Assembly: GCF_003286085.1 (NCBI RefSeq)
Contig: NW_020825298.1
Location: forward strand, 1,302,001 to 1,366,000
Length of the DNA stretch: 64,000 nucleotides
Source of the DNA: Drosophila persimilis
Taxonomy: Eukaryota; Arthropoda; Insecta; Diptera; Drosophilidae
Direction of reading: 5' to 3'
Numbering within the stretch: position 1 is the first letter of the stretch; each line of letters begins with the position of its first letter. A program made the translations under genes and the position numbers. Positions 10,948 through 22,900 of this stretch are shown in pieces. Below the pieces are notes generated by a model. It saw nothing but the letters and a program-made list of their open reading frames with translations. It made no database searches and was not told the origin of the DNA.

Positions 10948-13900
10948 CGTTCAACTTAATTAATTTGATTGCTAGCAAAAAAAAAGACCACGAAAGGGAG
11001 GGAGAGAGGGCGGAATAAATACAGTACAAAAGTTTCATGAGGCCGCATTTAATTAAATAAATAAACATGTTTAAGTTTTTCCCCATTTCCATTTCCGTTT
11101 CCTTTTGCGGTAAACTTGTCAAAGCGGAAAGAAAAAACTTTCTTCGTCCATGGACATCCATGTGCTCGGTGTTTAAGGAAGAAACTTGCGATGTGGTGCG
11201 GTGCGGTGTGGTGCCCCTTTCCCCTTTCCCTTTCCCTCTCCAAAATACGAGAGACAGAGAGCGAAATAATAATTACTGACAAACACAATTTCTGTCTAGA
11301 CAAACTCCCTCGAAAAAAGCGAAATAGAAATGATTATTATTTGCTGGCACTTAGCTGGCGGAGCGCACTGCCTGAATTATAGATAGAAATCTTATTTTCC
11401 TATTATGAGGTCACGTACGCATGCCGCAAAAAGAAACGGAACACAGAGGGGAACACAGGGGGGGGCCTCGACAGAAGGACACCCAGTAGTCGGTGGAGTC
11501 CCTGCAGGTTCTCCTGTTACCCCCCAGTCCCGGGGTATTCGGGCTGGCAGCAAATAATGAAATTAAGTCAACGTGGCGAGCACACTTTCGGCCAAACTGT
11601 AACCAACAAAAGGAGCCACTGTCCGAAGGAAGTACACATTTATTGGCAGCACATGAAACTAATGTTGAGCGACACGCACTCCCAGCCCCACCGTCTGCAG
11701 AGCAGAGCAAGAACGAGTCCAAATCCAAATCCAGAGCCGAGCACTTGAAGCGCCTTCGAGGGGAGTTTATTAAGGATTTGCCTGGCATGCTTCAGGCCTC
11801 ATAAATACCCACAAGTACGAGTATTATTATCAAGTGATTTTCCTCACGATTAAGAGAGTGAGAGTGAACGCCACTCGATGAGGTGCCGAAGGGGATGAGG
11901 TGTGATGTGCTGCTTGGGGCACATGGAATCGATGAACGAGTGAATCAATGTGTAATCTTTAAGGCTTAAGCCATCCATCTATATTCATATCTTTATGCTA
12001 CATTCATTCATGCCATATTCCCTCTCCCAATGGTCTTGTTCTCAGGAATTCTCTTGATTTTCCCCAGACTTCTAACGCAACAATTACTTACTATAATCTG
12101 TCAAACTAATTCATCATCCATCTACATCTAACTTTGTTTTGACTAATATGGAGCCCACCCGAGGGGCGGCTTTGTCTTTTATCAATTTGATTCCTTAAGT
12201 AGAAATTAGCCAGCATTAATGCTGCATGCCCCGCCTGCCTCCGGGCACTGCACTCCACGCAATGTAATTAATCATAAAACGTTAAAATCGATGCCTTCAA
12301 TTTAATCGAATTAATTGATTGCATGATTCCTTGATTCCTTGATGTGTGGGCGCCAATCCATTCCATTCCTGCCGAATGTCAAGTCGAAGTGAATTTTAAT
12401 TATATTATTGCAGCTGTCCGTGAGCGTTGCCCAGTAATTGTGAATGCTCAGCAATTTAATTGATATTTTAATTAAAGAAAATAGTCGTCCCTTTGGCCTG
12501 CGAGCCCCGAAATCTCTCCTTATTCGGCACGACAGAATTTGCGTTAATTAGGAGCAATAATAGAAGACTGCTAATAAACGAGTCGAATTATTGGAACAGG
12601 CAGCACTTGGGGCGTAGTCTTGGGCTCTAGGAATGGAATGGCTCTAGAAAGGTCTGGAAGTCCTTGCTCACTCGCCTCGCTACCTGGCGCCGATATGAGT
12701 AAAATATCAACCCTACGACCTATCGATTACTGTTCAAGCAACAGGGCCTTGCCATATGGAAAATCTGACGTTTCGTTCAGTTAGAAGTTTTTATTGTCAC
12801 GCTGTCACGCATTATTCCAAATTATTCCTTTTCACGGGAAATCTAAGAAGTAAGTAGGTCCTGTGGTGCCTCGAGAGGACATTCGGTTTGTGCGAAAACA
12901 AAGGGAAAACAAACACATTTCTACGAAAATCAAATCAATTTGCAGGCAGAGCCCCCAAGCGAAAGAACTGACTGAAATGAATAGGAACATGCCACGGTTT
13001 AACTGCGCGATTCTTGGCGATAGAGGCACTGGCAAAACGTCCTTCATCAACCGCCACCTGAGTGGGGAGTTCAGCGACGGCGGTGCTGCAGCGGAACGCG
13101 AAAGCCACGAGCTTGTTTTCCACACCAATCGCGGCCCCATGTGCTTCGTGGTGTGGGAGACCCACGGCGAGCTGAAGGTGAAGCCGGAGTGCGCCATAGT
13201 CCTGTTCGACGTCACTTCGAAGACGTCGTGCAAAAACGTTGTCGAATGGAAAACGGCTTTCGCCAAGGCCAGCCGTTTCCAAGGAGCCGTGATCGTCTGC
13301 GGAAATAAGGTGGACCTGCAGCATCGCTACGGCCAAGGCCCCCAGTTCAGAAATGGCCGCTACGATATATCGGTGAAGAAGGACTACAATTTGGGGAAGC
13401 CCTTCCTGTGGCTGGCGCGCAGCCTCGTTGGCGATCCACAACTGAGGTTTGTGCCCCAACCAGCCCCCCCGCCGCCACAGCCGCCGCTGGACGACGCCGC
13501 CAAGCGGGAGATGGATTTTAACTTGATAGTAGCGGAGATAGTACCCCTTCCAGGCAGCGTTTAACCATCAATAGACACAAGCTAAAGCCCTCCAAAAGCC
13601 AACAAAGAAACAGATCAAACAAATGTTCTTGCATTATTTAAATATATTAATCTCCATCGATTTCTGCCAGGTTGTTGTTGCTGTCCACAACCAGGGGCTC
13701 CTCGTGGTCCTCCCTGGGAGCCACAGATTGATCTGAAACCATAACGATTCACTTTTCCGACTGAACAGACAGTTTTTTCCGCTATGATTCGATGGTTCGA
13801 TCCCACGCTGCCCTCCCAGAATGCCCTCCCCTCCTGCAGCGCCCGCTGACAGAATGGAATGCAACTTTTGGGAAGCAAACAACAAACACAAATAAATATT

Positions 13901-16900
13901 GGCACAAAAATTCCATCGAATGCCATCGAAAGAGAAACTTTTGACTTTGTTGCCCTGCGATTAACCCTCCATCCGTCTATTGCAGGGGCATTGGGGGGCA
14001 TCGATCGATTGTTGCCAAGTTTTTTCTGCACGAATACCAATGCGAATGCGAATGCGAATAAAAGTACTAGTCCTCGAGTACTCGAGTACGGGTATATGCA
14101 GCTCTCATCTTTCATTATTCTTTTTTATATATGTATGTATGTACATATATATAGATATTTGTTGTGTTGTGTTGTTGCTGGACTGTGAGATATGCAAATG
14201 AAAGTGCGCCTGCAATGCAGCAAAAGCTCCACTGAGCTGACAACTGGGAGCTGTTTGGGGCTCTGGGTCGAAGGGGCAGACGTGCTCCCGTTCTGTGGAC
14301 AACGATGCACTCATCGTCAAAGGCAGACTCTGAAACAGAACTGAAACTGAGATGCAGAAGGAGCTGGAGCTGGAGCTGGAGACAGGAGACAGAGGGTGGC
14401 TCGGGAGGAGTGGCAGGATGGGGAGCAACTTCCGCTTCTGATTGCAGATTAAGCACGTTCTAGTCTGGGCCTGGGCCCGGCCTAAAAGGGGGCTCCGAAG
14501 GATTGATGCGTATTGATGCTGCTGGCGTCTGCGAAACATGGCAAAAACATCTTTATTTGCTCAAGTCTTGGCATCCGGTCTGCCAGTCTGCCAGTCTGCC
14601 GGTCTGCCTGTCTGCCCCATCGATCCCCATCCGAAAACCCTGCTCCATGCCCCAGACTAAGCCGCATCATAATTTCTTTCTCCCCGTCTCTGGCTCCGCC
14701 CCTTCCGCCGCCTCTCTGGTCTGGTCTGGAAAAAATTTGCATTGTAAGTGAAGCCTTGGCAGGGCCATAAATTTCCGCCTGCCACTCCCCGCTCTCTATC
14801 TATCTCTGGTGTCTTGCCTCTTTTCCAATGAGTTTTCAATGGACTCTAATAAAATTAATTGCATTTTGCATTTGGCTGTCGAGGCAGAGCAAAGCCGTAC
14901 AGAGCTCTCATATGACAATCAGATTTTGTTTTGGGAATTGCAATTGCTCGGCCCGCAAAACGGAGGCCGTGGCCAGGGGCGGATGAGGGAGCGGGGGCGG
15001 GGGGCACACTGGATCGTCCTGTTTGCATTGTGTAACTAATCCGCTTGAGTAATCCGCTTCTATTGTCATTTGCTGCTAAATGGGTTTTCGGCTAAAGATG
15101 ATTTTGATTGGTTTTTGCCTCTGCATGGGTTTTGTTCTTGCCAAAAATTCGAGAGTGAAAATGAGGGCTAAAAGCAAAGTCAGCTCTGTTGAAGCGTATC
15201 AAATGGCATTCAGTGGACGGTCTGTGGAGAAGTATTTTCAAGTACCTCCTTTTACACACAGATGTATCAAGCGACACTGTCTTTCCTTCTCTATCCAAAT
15301 ATCCAAATTCAGACCGCATTCCTCTCCTCCCATGCGATATTCTCCTTCGCGCGCTGCCTTCCTTCTTCTTTTCCGCAACAACAACAACACGCCAGGTTCA
15401 TCTGAGACGCGCTATCGCTCTCGCTCTCGCTTTCTGCCATGACGAAATAGTAGCTCTTGCTCTCTTTCGGGTGTCTTTCGGTCTTACGCTCAACACAATT
15501 TAGAGCGCTTGCACGCCTAGTCTGAGGAGAGAGAGAGAAGCTAAATGATGTCATCTTTCAGCTAGAACAGCTTTCGACGACAAACTCCACTCCGCAAGAA
15601 GAAGAAGAAGTCGGGCAAAAGGGAATTGAAAGATCAGGCGACGCGTCGCGACGTTCCCAATGCAGAAACGAAACGCTTCGCTGTATGCGTGTGATGTGGC
15701 TATGCGTGTGAGAGCGTTGCTGTAAACAACACAGCTATGCGCACAAAACTAGGTGCTCGAGCGGCAGAACACATTGATGGGCACATGAATAGGGAAAGTG
15801 AATGAAAACTTTAATAAGAGTATAATTTCTCAACACACGGCATTGGGGATATTTGAAGCTGATTTGCAGAGACTACCTTTTTAATTGAAATACTAAGACG
15901 CACACAATTTCCCTGCTGTCGTAAATGTAACTCGAATTTTAAACTGATGAAAGCAAATTACCCATAAAAGCCCTTGGAAAGTCGATTAGCAGTTTATATA
16001 GAGCAGAGCCTGGTCCCTGGGCCACTATGAGTATTTGGATGAGTTAACCCCTTGAAGCGGCCATAATGATATGCAAAGCTAAACTTTGGCCCGTAAACTT
16101 CTGCACTTGACACTGGGCCTCCTCCCCCTCCTGCCCTGCCCTGCCTTGCCCCGCCTCTTAGCATTTCTGTGAATTAGATTTTGGGGCAAAACTAAATCCC
16201 CAAAAGAAACTCAATTTTGGGGGAAGGATTCGGTTCCGGATCCGCATCCGCATCCAGAGTCGGAGTCGGAGTCGCAGTCGGTGGAAACTTTTGTCTGTGG
16301 CTGTGGCTGACATTTGTTGGCCCCGGGCGGCAAATGAAATCATTTAAAAATCAACAATAATTAAGTAGCAAAAGTTTTGTCTGTGAAGGTGAGTGTACCC
16401 GAGCCACCGAGCCACTGAGCCACTGACTGGGCCCCTTTCGACCACAACTATGACGTTTACACGACATCAAATGGAAAACTTTCCCGCCCTGCGAGCAGCA
16501 TTTCTCCGTCTCTCCGTCTTTCCGTCTTTCGACTTCTGGCTGCCTGTCACTGGCTCTTCTTAATTAAAGCTCAGGTTAGATGACAAAACTTTCGAATCGC
16601 TGGCTTATCAATTAGCCGCCCCAGGGCGTGGCTGTGGCGGCACTTGGCATTTGTCAAAATTCACTTTCGGGCGCCCATCACCTCATCAGCACATTTCTGA
16701 ACAGAATGGCAGAGAGAGTCCCGTTTTAATGAGCTGCTGCCCCCCTATAAATAAATCCCCGTCCTGTGGGGAAAATTTGTTTACATTTTCGCACAATCGC
16801 GTGAAAGAAAAACGTATTAAAAGGCGTAATTTTGTATGAATCTTCAAAGATATTCGCACCTTTGCAATTATCTCGTACCTCCTCAAACCCCTCATTGCTT

Positions 16901-19900
16901 TGCGGCCGTTTCCTTCGAAAAACTCCATTTACTCCCAGTTAACACCGAAGGAGAGTCCTTTGTGTTGAGCCTGGCAAAGGCAAAGCCAAGGAGGAAAAGG
17001 GCTTTTGTGCGGCGAAACCTTTTGGCAACGCACTTTGTTTGTCTTCCGCCAACGAGCGGGGCTTTCGGCCAGTCCCCGGCTGGAGGAGGCAGCTGTTGTA
17101 CGCCCCACTAGTGGAGAGTGCATAATACTAAATTGTACTTGTGGTCCCCGCAGAAATACGAGTTTATGCCCCACAAAGTGTCCGCCAAAGACACGCACAG
17201 GGCGGGGGCGGGGGCGGTGGCGGAGGCGCTTGATGGGAAATGGGAAAACAGGAACTCAAACGACGCCGCCGCTGCCGCCGCAAAGCGGAAATGCACTCAA
17301 AGGAGCAAAAAGCCCAAAGTGGGCGCCGTCCTTCTGCCCAATCCTCATCCCCGTCCCCATTCTCCTCATCATCATCAACGTCATCATCAGCATCATCATA
17401 ATCGGCTGCAATGGCGGCTGTTTTTCCCTTTTATACCCTTTTACGGAGGGAGTTATGAGTTTTAGAATATTTTTGGAAGGCAGAGAAGAGGGAATTTTGG
17501 AAATAATTACAAGCGAAAAGGAAACGCCATTCATTGTATTCATTTATCAATTATAACCTCTTATATCAAGAGGCTACAGCCCTGGGGGTATTTGTGCGTT
17601 AAGGGTATCCCAGTCGTCGTCTCCCACAGCCTGCATTTTCCATAGGTTCTCCTCTTTTAAGCCTTTGTGCATTGTGCCTTCTATTTTTTTGTTTGTTTGT
17701 CGCTTTGCTGGCTTTTTGGTTGAACGAACACAAAATACAAAAAAAAATAGAAAAAAAGAAAAAAAGAAAAAAAGAAAGAAGAAATGGGCACAAAAAACAC
17801 AAGGAAACGACGTCAAAAAAGCCTTTAAGGCCTTAACGTCGCTTCCTGTTTGGTAATGAAATCCTGCACTTATTTTTAGACCCACACTTGGCCTCCCTCG
17901 GCGGGGGGACAATTGTATTTTTAGGCCCCAATGCTGCGGTTATTCTTGAACTTGTCCGAAAATAGCTGCCCAAACAGTTGACGGGTCGGGGCTCTAATGA
18001 GAGCGTGGGCAGATCGGCTTCCGAGGACGGGGCTTCACTGTGGTTTGACTTTTGGTTTGCTTTGATTTGATTGGACTCCAACAACGTAACTTGGAGTATC
18101 TGGAGGTAGGCCGAGGACCTAATGAAGGGCTTACTGCTGCTCACTGACGCAATGCGGGACGCGGACCGAGTGTTGGGACTAATCGAATGAATACCCGGAA
18201 AAGTCAACAAAATGTTAGCAACTGTTTTGTTAAACAAATTAGGAAAGTGTTGCGTTAATGGCGGCACTCAGAATAGCCTTTAAATTGTGATAGTGGGGGG
18301 GGGGGGGGGGGGAGGGGTGTTCCTCAAGTGCACTGCTCTACTTTTAGACGTCTCCCCCATCGACAGAGATTGGCCCACTTTCAGGACTAGCTGATGCTCA
18401 TTTCGGGCTCTGCAATATTAATTCCATATCTCGATTTGCGTGACCCAAATTTCCCTGCGAGCACGCGGAGGGGCCTACGCGGAGGGGCCTACGCGAGGCC
18501 CGTCTTTGTCTTGGGCTGTTAAATAAGTTGCCAACTTTTCATTTCACTCTGGCATTGTCTCGAGTGTTAAGTTACGCCCCGAACTAGAGGCAGAGCCCCA
18601 GCCCCAGAAGCCAGAGCACCCTGACAGCTCGTAGCACTCCTCCCCCAAAGACGGCGCTGGGAAGGCCGCGGAGGAGCGCTTTTCAGCCAGGACACGTTTC
18701 TCAAGTTAGCCTCGTTCATTCCTCGTTCGGGGGATCCCCTTCTGGGATCCGGAGGCATTGTGTTGGCAAAACAAAAGCGCATTGTTCTAGTCTGGCGTTG
18801 GTTCTAGGGCGTTCTGGGGTGGCGGTGGCGGTGCCTTCGATTTCCTTGACTTTTATGCACTCGCTGGCAGTTATTTATGTCCTGGTCTTAGTTTCTGGCA
18901 TTGAAACCGAGAGCGCAGCGTGCAGCATGCAGCATGCAGCATGCAGAATGCCTGGGGCTTATTAAAGTCGTGACAAAATAGTTGACAAACAATTCTTTTT
19001 GTCTCTCTTTCTGTTCCATTTGCAGAGGCCGCGGAGGGCCTGACAATGACCGAAATCAAAATACCCAAGCACATAATGCGGCACGAGGACGCGGCGCTCG
19101 GCTGCAAGTTTGATCTGGACGGAGAGTCCTTGTACTCCGTGAAGTGGTACAAGGACGGGTTCGAGTTCTACCGCTATGTGCCGCGCGACATGCCGCCGGG
19201 GCAGGTGTTTCCCCTGCCCGGAGTCGACGTCGAGGTAAGCTATGGAAAGCAATCTAGTTACCCTAGATCTAGATCCCATTTGAATGTCCCGAAAGATTAC
19301 TCCACTAACAAAATGCTCGGCAACAAGAAATCAAAATTACTGCAAACCCTCGAGCAGTCCGTGCCGCCCGTCGACCGCGAGGATGCCATACGCCTGATCG
19401 CCGAGGGGATCCGCAAGCCCGCGACCCTCGACCCCATCGACTTGGTAGACTCCCAGAAGGAGTATCTGCGGGTCCTGCACATGGACCATGCCCTCAGGCT
19501 CCAGCAGACCATGGAGCGGCACTACAATGTCTCGCCCTCGGCGGAAGACCTGGATCAGGTGATGCCCGTCAAGGACCAGGAGCTGGAGGACATACTGGAT
19601 GCCCTCTCAGATTTGGCATCCAAGGAGGAGTACGACGAGGAAGAGGAAGACGACGACGACGACGAGGACGAGGGCGAGGGCGATCAATACGATGGGGACG
19701 ATGAGGACGAAGAGTCTCCAGGCGATGAAGACGACAGGAATACGGTTTTTGATTTGAACAAGATCGTCTTGTAGAGGGTAACCAGTAGTCGGCCTTTAGC
19801 TCTCGGCACGAAACAACCTAGAAAATTGTAAAGTTTTAACCAAATTTCCATACAGAAGAGCCCCAATAAAACAAGCCTGTTGTAGGGATTCTCGTATGCT

Positions 19901-22900
19901 GCTTTCACTCACTTTTACTGTGCACTTTCTTACTTTCTTTTGCCCCATTTTTCCCCTCTTTTGCAGCTGCAAAACTCCACGGACGTGGTTGTTGTTTTAC
20001 GTTCGGTTAGCCTTCAGTCGACTGGACGATATCGCTGCGAAGTGTCCGGCGAGGCGCCTTCCTTTCAGACAGTTTCCGGTCACGAGGACATGATTGTTGT
20101 GGGTAAGTGTTCAGTGGGGGGGGATGGGCTGGGGTGGGAAAGTGGGCTACACACACACACACGAAAAGGGGGAGAACAGAGAGGAGAGAGGAGAGGGGGG
20201 AAAGCAGAGAGGAGACCATTCAAGGCAAGATTAATTGCACTGCGCGAACGAAGCGACGAAAAGTAATCTGTTTCAGTATTTGCCTGCCTCTGTTCTCTGC
20301 TTCCCTTTCTCTTTCTACATCATCACCTCTCTTTCTTGTTCTCTTTTACAAGATATATAAAATATATTTCACATTTGTTTAGTTTATGCCCGGCATTGTT
20401 TCGCGCTGCGATTCACAAATTCTCGACCAGAAAACCTGTGCCAAAAGGAAGTGCAAAACGAAAGCTGTCGGTGGGTGTTTCGACTAGGGGATACCCTCTA
20501 AAGAGGTTGGGGTGTGAGTCTCTATATCTATACAGGGAAATTCGTATTCAATGCCATACAGAAACCACTAAAAATACTTAGAAACTTGCTCTCCTGTTAG
20601 CCAGGCAAAAAATACTCATCTTTAGAGGTCTCCCGCATCTGTATCCCCATATAATATATACCTTCTTCGTGGGCCCCATTACCGGGTGGACCTATAAACG
20701 AGAATGAGACAGAAGGTGTGGAGGCTGAAGCTCTGGCCATCCCTTTTCTTGGCCGTTTCTCTGCTCGACTACAGGATACACATGTATGTGTGTGTGTGTG
20801 TGTGCGTGTGTATTTATCCTTTGTATTGTATTCCGCTGGCAAATTGCCCATGTACGTGATGCAATTCGTTGCTCACTTACAGCCAGAGCACCGCCAGAGC
20901 CCTGCCTCCGATTCAGACACTCCCTCGGCCACGGCCTCGGCCTCCGATTCAGATTCAGATTTAGCCCGTGCCTCAGACTTGCCATCCGGCTCAGATTTTC
21001 CCCCATCCCCCCTGCCCCTCCTCTGCGCTGTGCAACTTAATTTGAAATTTTTGCGCAATCCAACAAAACATGGCGCAAAATATGGCCAAACGCAATATGA
21101 AAAACTGCTCCCGAGGAAAACTTAGAGTAAACGTGTTTAATATCAGTGGAAAGCCGTGCCGGGCCGTGCCGTGCCGCACGGGGCCTTGCAGCAAAGTGAA
21201 GAAAAGATAAATTCTCAGTTTTCTTTTCTTTTCATTCATTCCCCCCCTCCTCCCCGTCTCATCCCAAAGAGAAAGCCCATTCGAGAGAGAAAGCTCATTA
21301 AAGGGGAATGCGGCGGGCGGATATTTGTTGCTGGGTTCCGCATCCCCGTCCGATTTCAAGGCAGATATTCCATTAAAGATTTAAAGGCTTTAAACTTGGA
21401 ATCTGTGCATTTCTGAGCAGGCTAAAGCCATAGATGGAGTCGTAGTCAAGAGTCACAGCTGAATCTTCATCGGAAATCAAAGAACAGACCGCCGAATGGC
21501 TGTCTACCATGTCTCCGGCTCAAAACTAATTCCCCCCAAGATCATTTCGCATAAATTCCACGCAAAACTGTCGCATGGAAACCCCCAAATGCATGACGTC
21601 AGGCCCCCTAACCCCCAACCCCCAACCCCCCACCCCCTGGAAGGCGGATGAAATGCTTGGAGTATCGACACATCTCTGACCCAAATAATCCTCCAGTTCG
21701 AGTTCCCCAAACGTTTCTCATTATTATGATGATGTTTATCATCGACAGTCGTCGTCGTCGTCGTTGGGGCACAATTGCGCTTGGAGACGGGGGCAAATTT
21801 CACCTTCATTTCCGTCGCTCTCTCATTGAGCGCCACTCAATTGGGGCAGGAGCAGGGGCGGTGGCAGGGGCAGGGGCAGGGGATGGAGGCAATCAAAATT
21901 GGTATATCGCATAATTAGGCTAACTAAATATTTCCTCGATGGCTCGGGAGTGCGACACAGAGACGTCGGAGGGGGGGGGCAACCAATCAGAGCCTACACT
22001 CGTTTCCGTTTTCAGATGGAAATTACTCAATTACGCTCAGGATTTAATGGCGAAAAAAAAGTGTGTGGCAGTCTAAAGGGGGAGGGGGTGGTGGAGGTGG
22101 TGGCTCGGGTTCCAGCCGGTTCAGGTTTAAGCGGATTAAATCAAAGGCATAATGACTATGACGATTTGCGGATCAATAAACTTAATGAATTTGTGAGCCA
22201 TTAAAAAAAAACACGAGGAAGAGCTGGGAAAAGCTGGGAAAAGCGACGAGGAAAAGAGCTGCGAAAGAGAGGAGGAAGAGTCAACAGAGGTGACAGGCAA
22301 AAGGGAAGCGGAAAGAGCGATGGAAAAGGGTTTTGCGAGAGTTTCAGTCAGGACTCTCTCTGCTCCGTTCGCCTATGGGACATTTGTACAGCGAATCGAT
22401 GCGATGCGTGTTTCCTGCTGGAACAGAGCTCTAAGCAGAGCGGCGTGAATCGAAGAAATGTCATTGAAATTAATGTGCAATGGGAAAAGGGACATGCGAA
22501 GGGAACTAATGGAACTCCCCGCTTACGATACACGATATTCTGGTTGGAATAATTGAATGCAATTACTGGGCAAAGCCCGCAAATGATGAGGCGCTATGAC
22601 AGGGCAAAATATATGTCTGACCCAGTTGTTGGATTAGAGCCATCTCCGTCCAGTAGCCACCGACTGACCCACCGAGTGACCCACCGACCGAGCGACTGTA
22701 CGACTGACAAAAGCGATAATTGAAGTGTATGCGCGGAAATTGAAAACGGGAGAATGCTCGGGGGACTGTCTCCCAGTCGACCCGTCGCCCCACAGCTGCA
22801 TATGATGGAGAATATCCTGTGGGGGCTTTCGGGTGGGGGGCAGCATTGGTTCCACATAATCCTTCACCGCGCGAGTGGCTTGCACTCTGTTGGCTCTGAT

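Larger units (their letters stand above)
13565..19025 (+). other. Beat intron 1, right part
   Basis: After the Ran-like stop codon the sequence returns to intron composition. It holds an imperfect tandem repeat of a CTGTCTGC-like unit near 14575-14617, a CT-rich dispersed repeat core at 15460-15516, and a poly-G run of 18 at 18295-18312. There is a direct duplication of a GCGGAGGGGCCTAC unit at about 18467-18496 and a GCAGCAT repeat near 18920-18945. The intron ends at the acceptor TTTGCAG (19025). No further gene is recognised. Confidence 0.6.

Noticed and set aside
11493-11804. 103-codon + strand frame in Beat intron 1
   Set aside because: No recognisable motif, no start context or promoter; base composition like the surrounding intron.
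12832-13459. - strand frames of 144 and 174 codons
   Set aside because: Antisense of the Ran-like coding region, whose + strand reading aligns with Ran.
13780-13815. GGTTCGATCCC word resembling a tRNA T-loop
   Set aside because: No paired acceptor, D or anticodon stems can be placed around it.
14568-14617. Tandem CTGTCTGC-like units that look like short direct repeats
   Set aside because: A simple imperfect microsatellite without spacers, not a CRISPR-like array.
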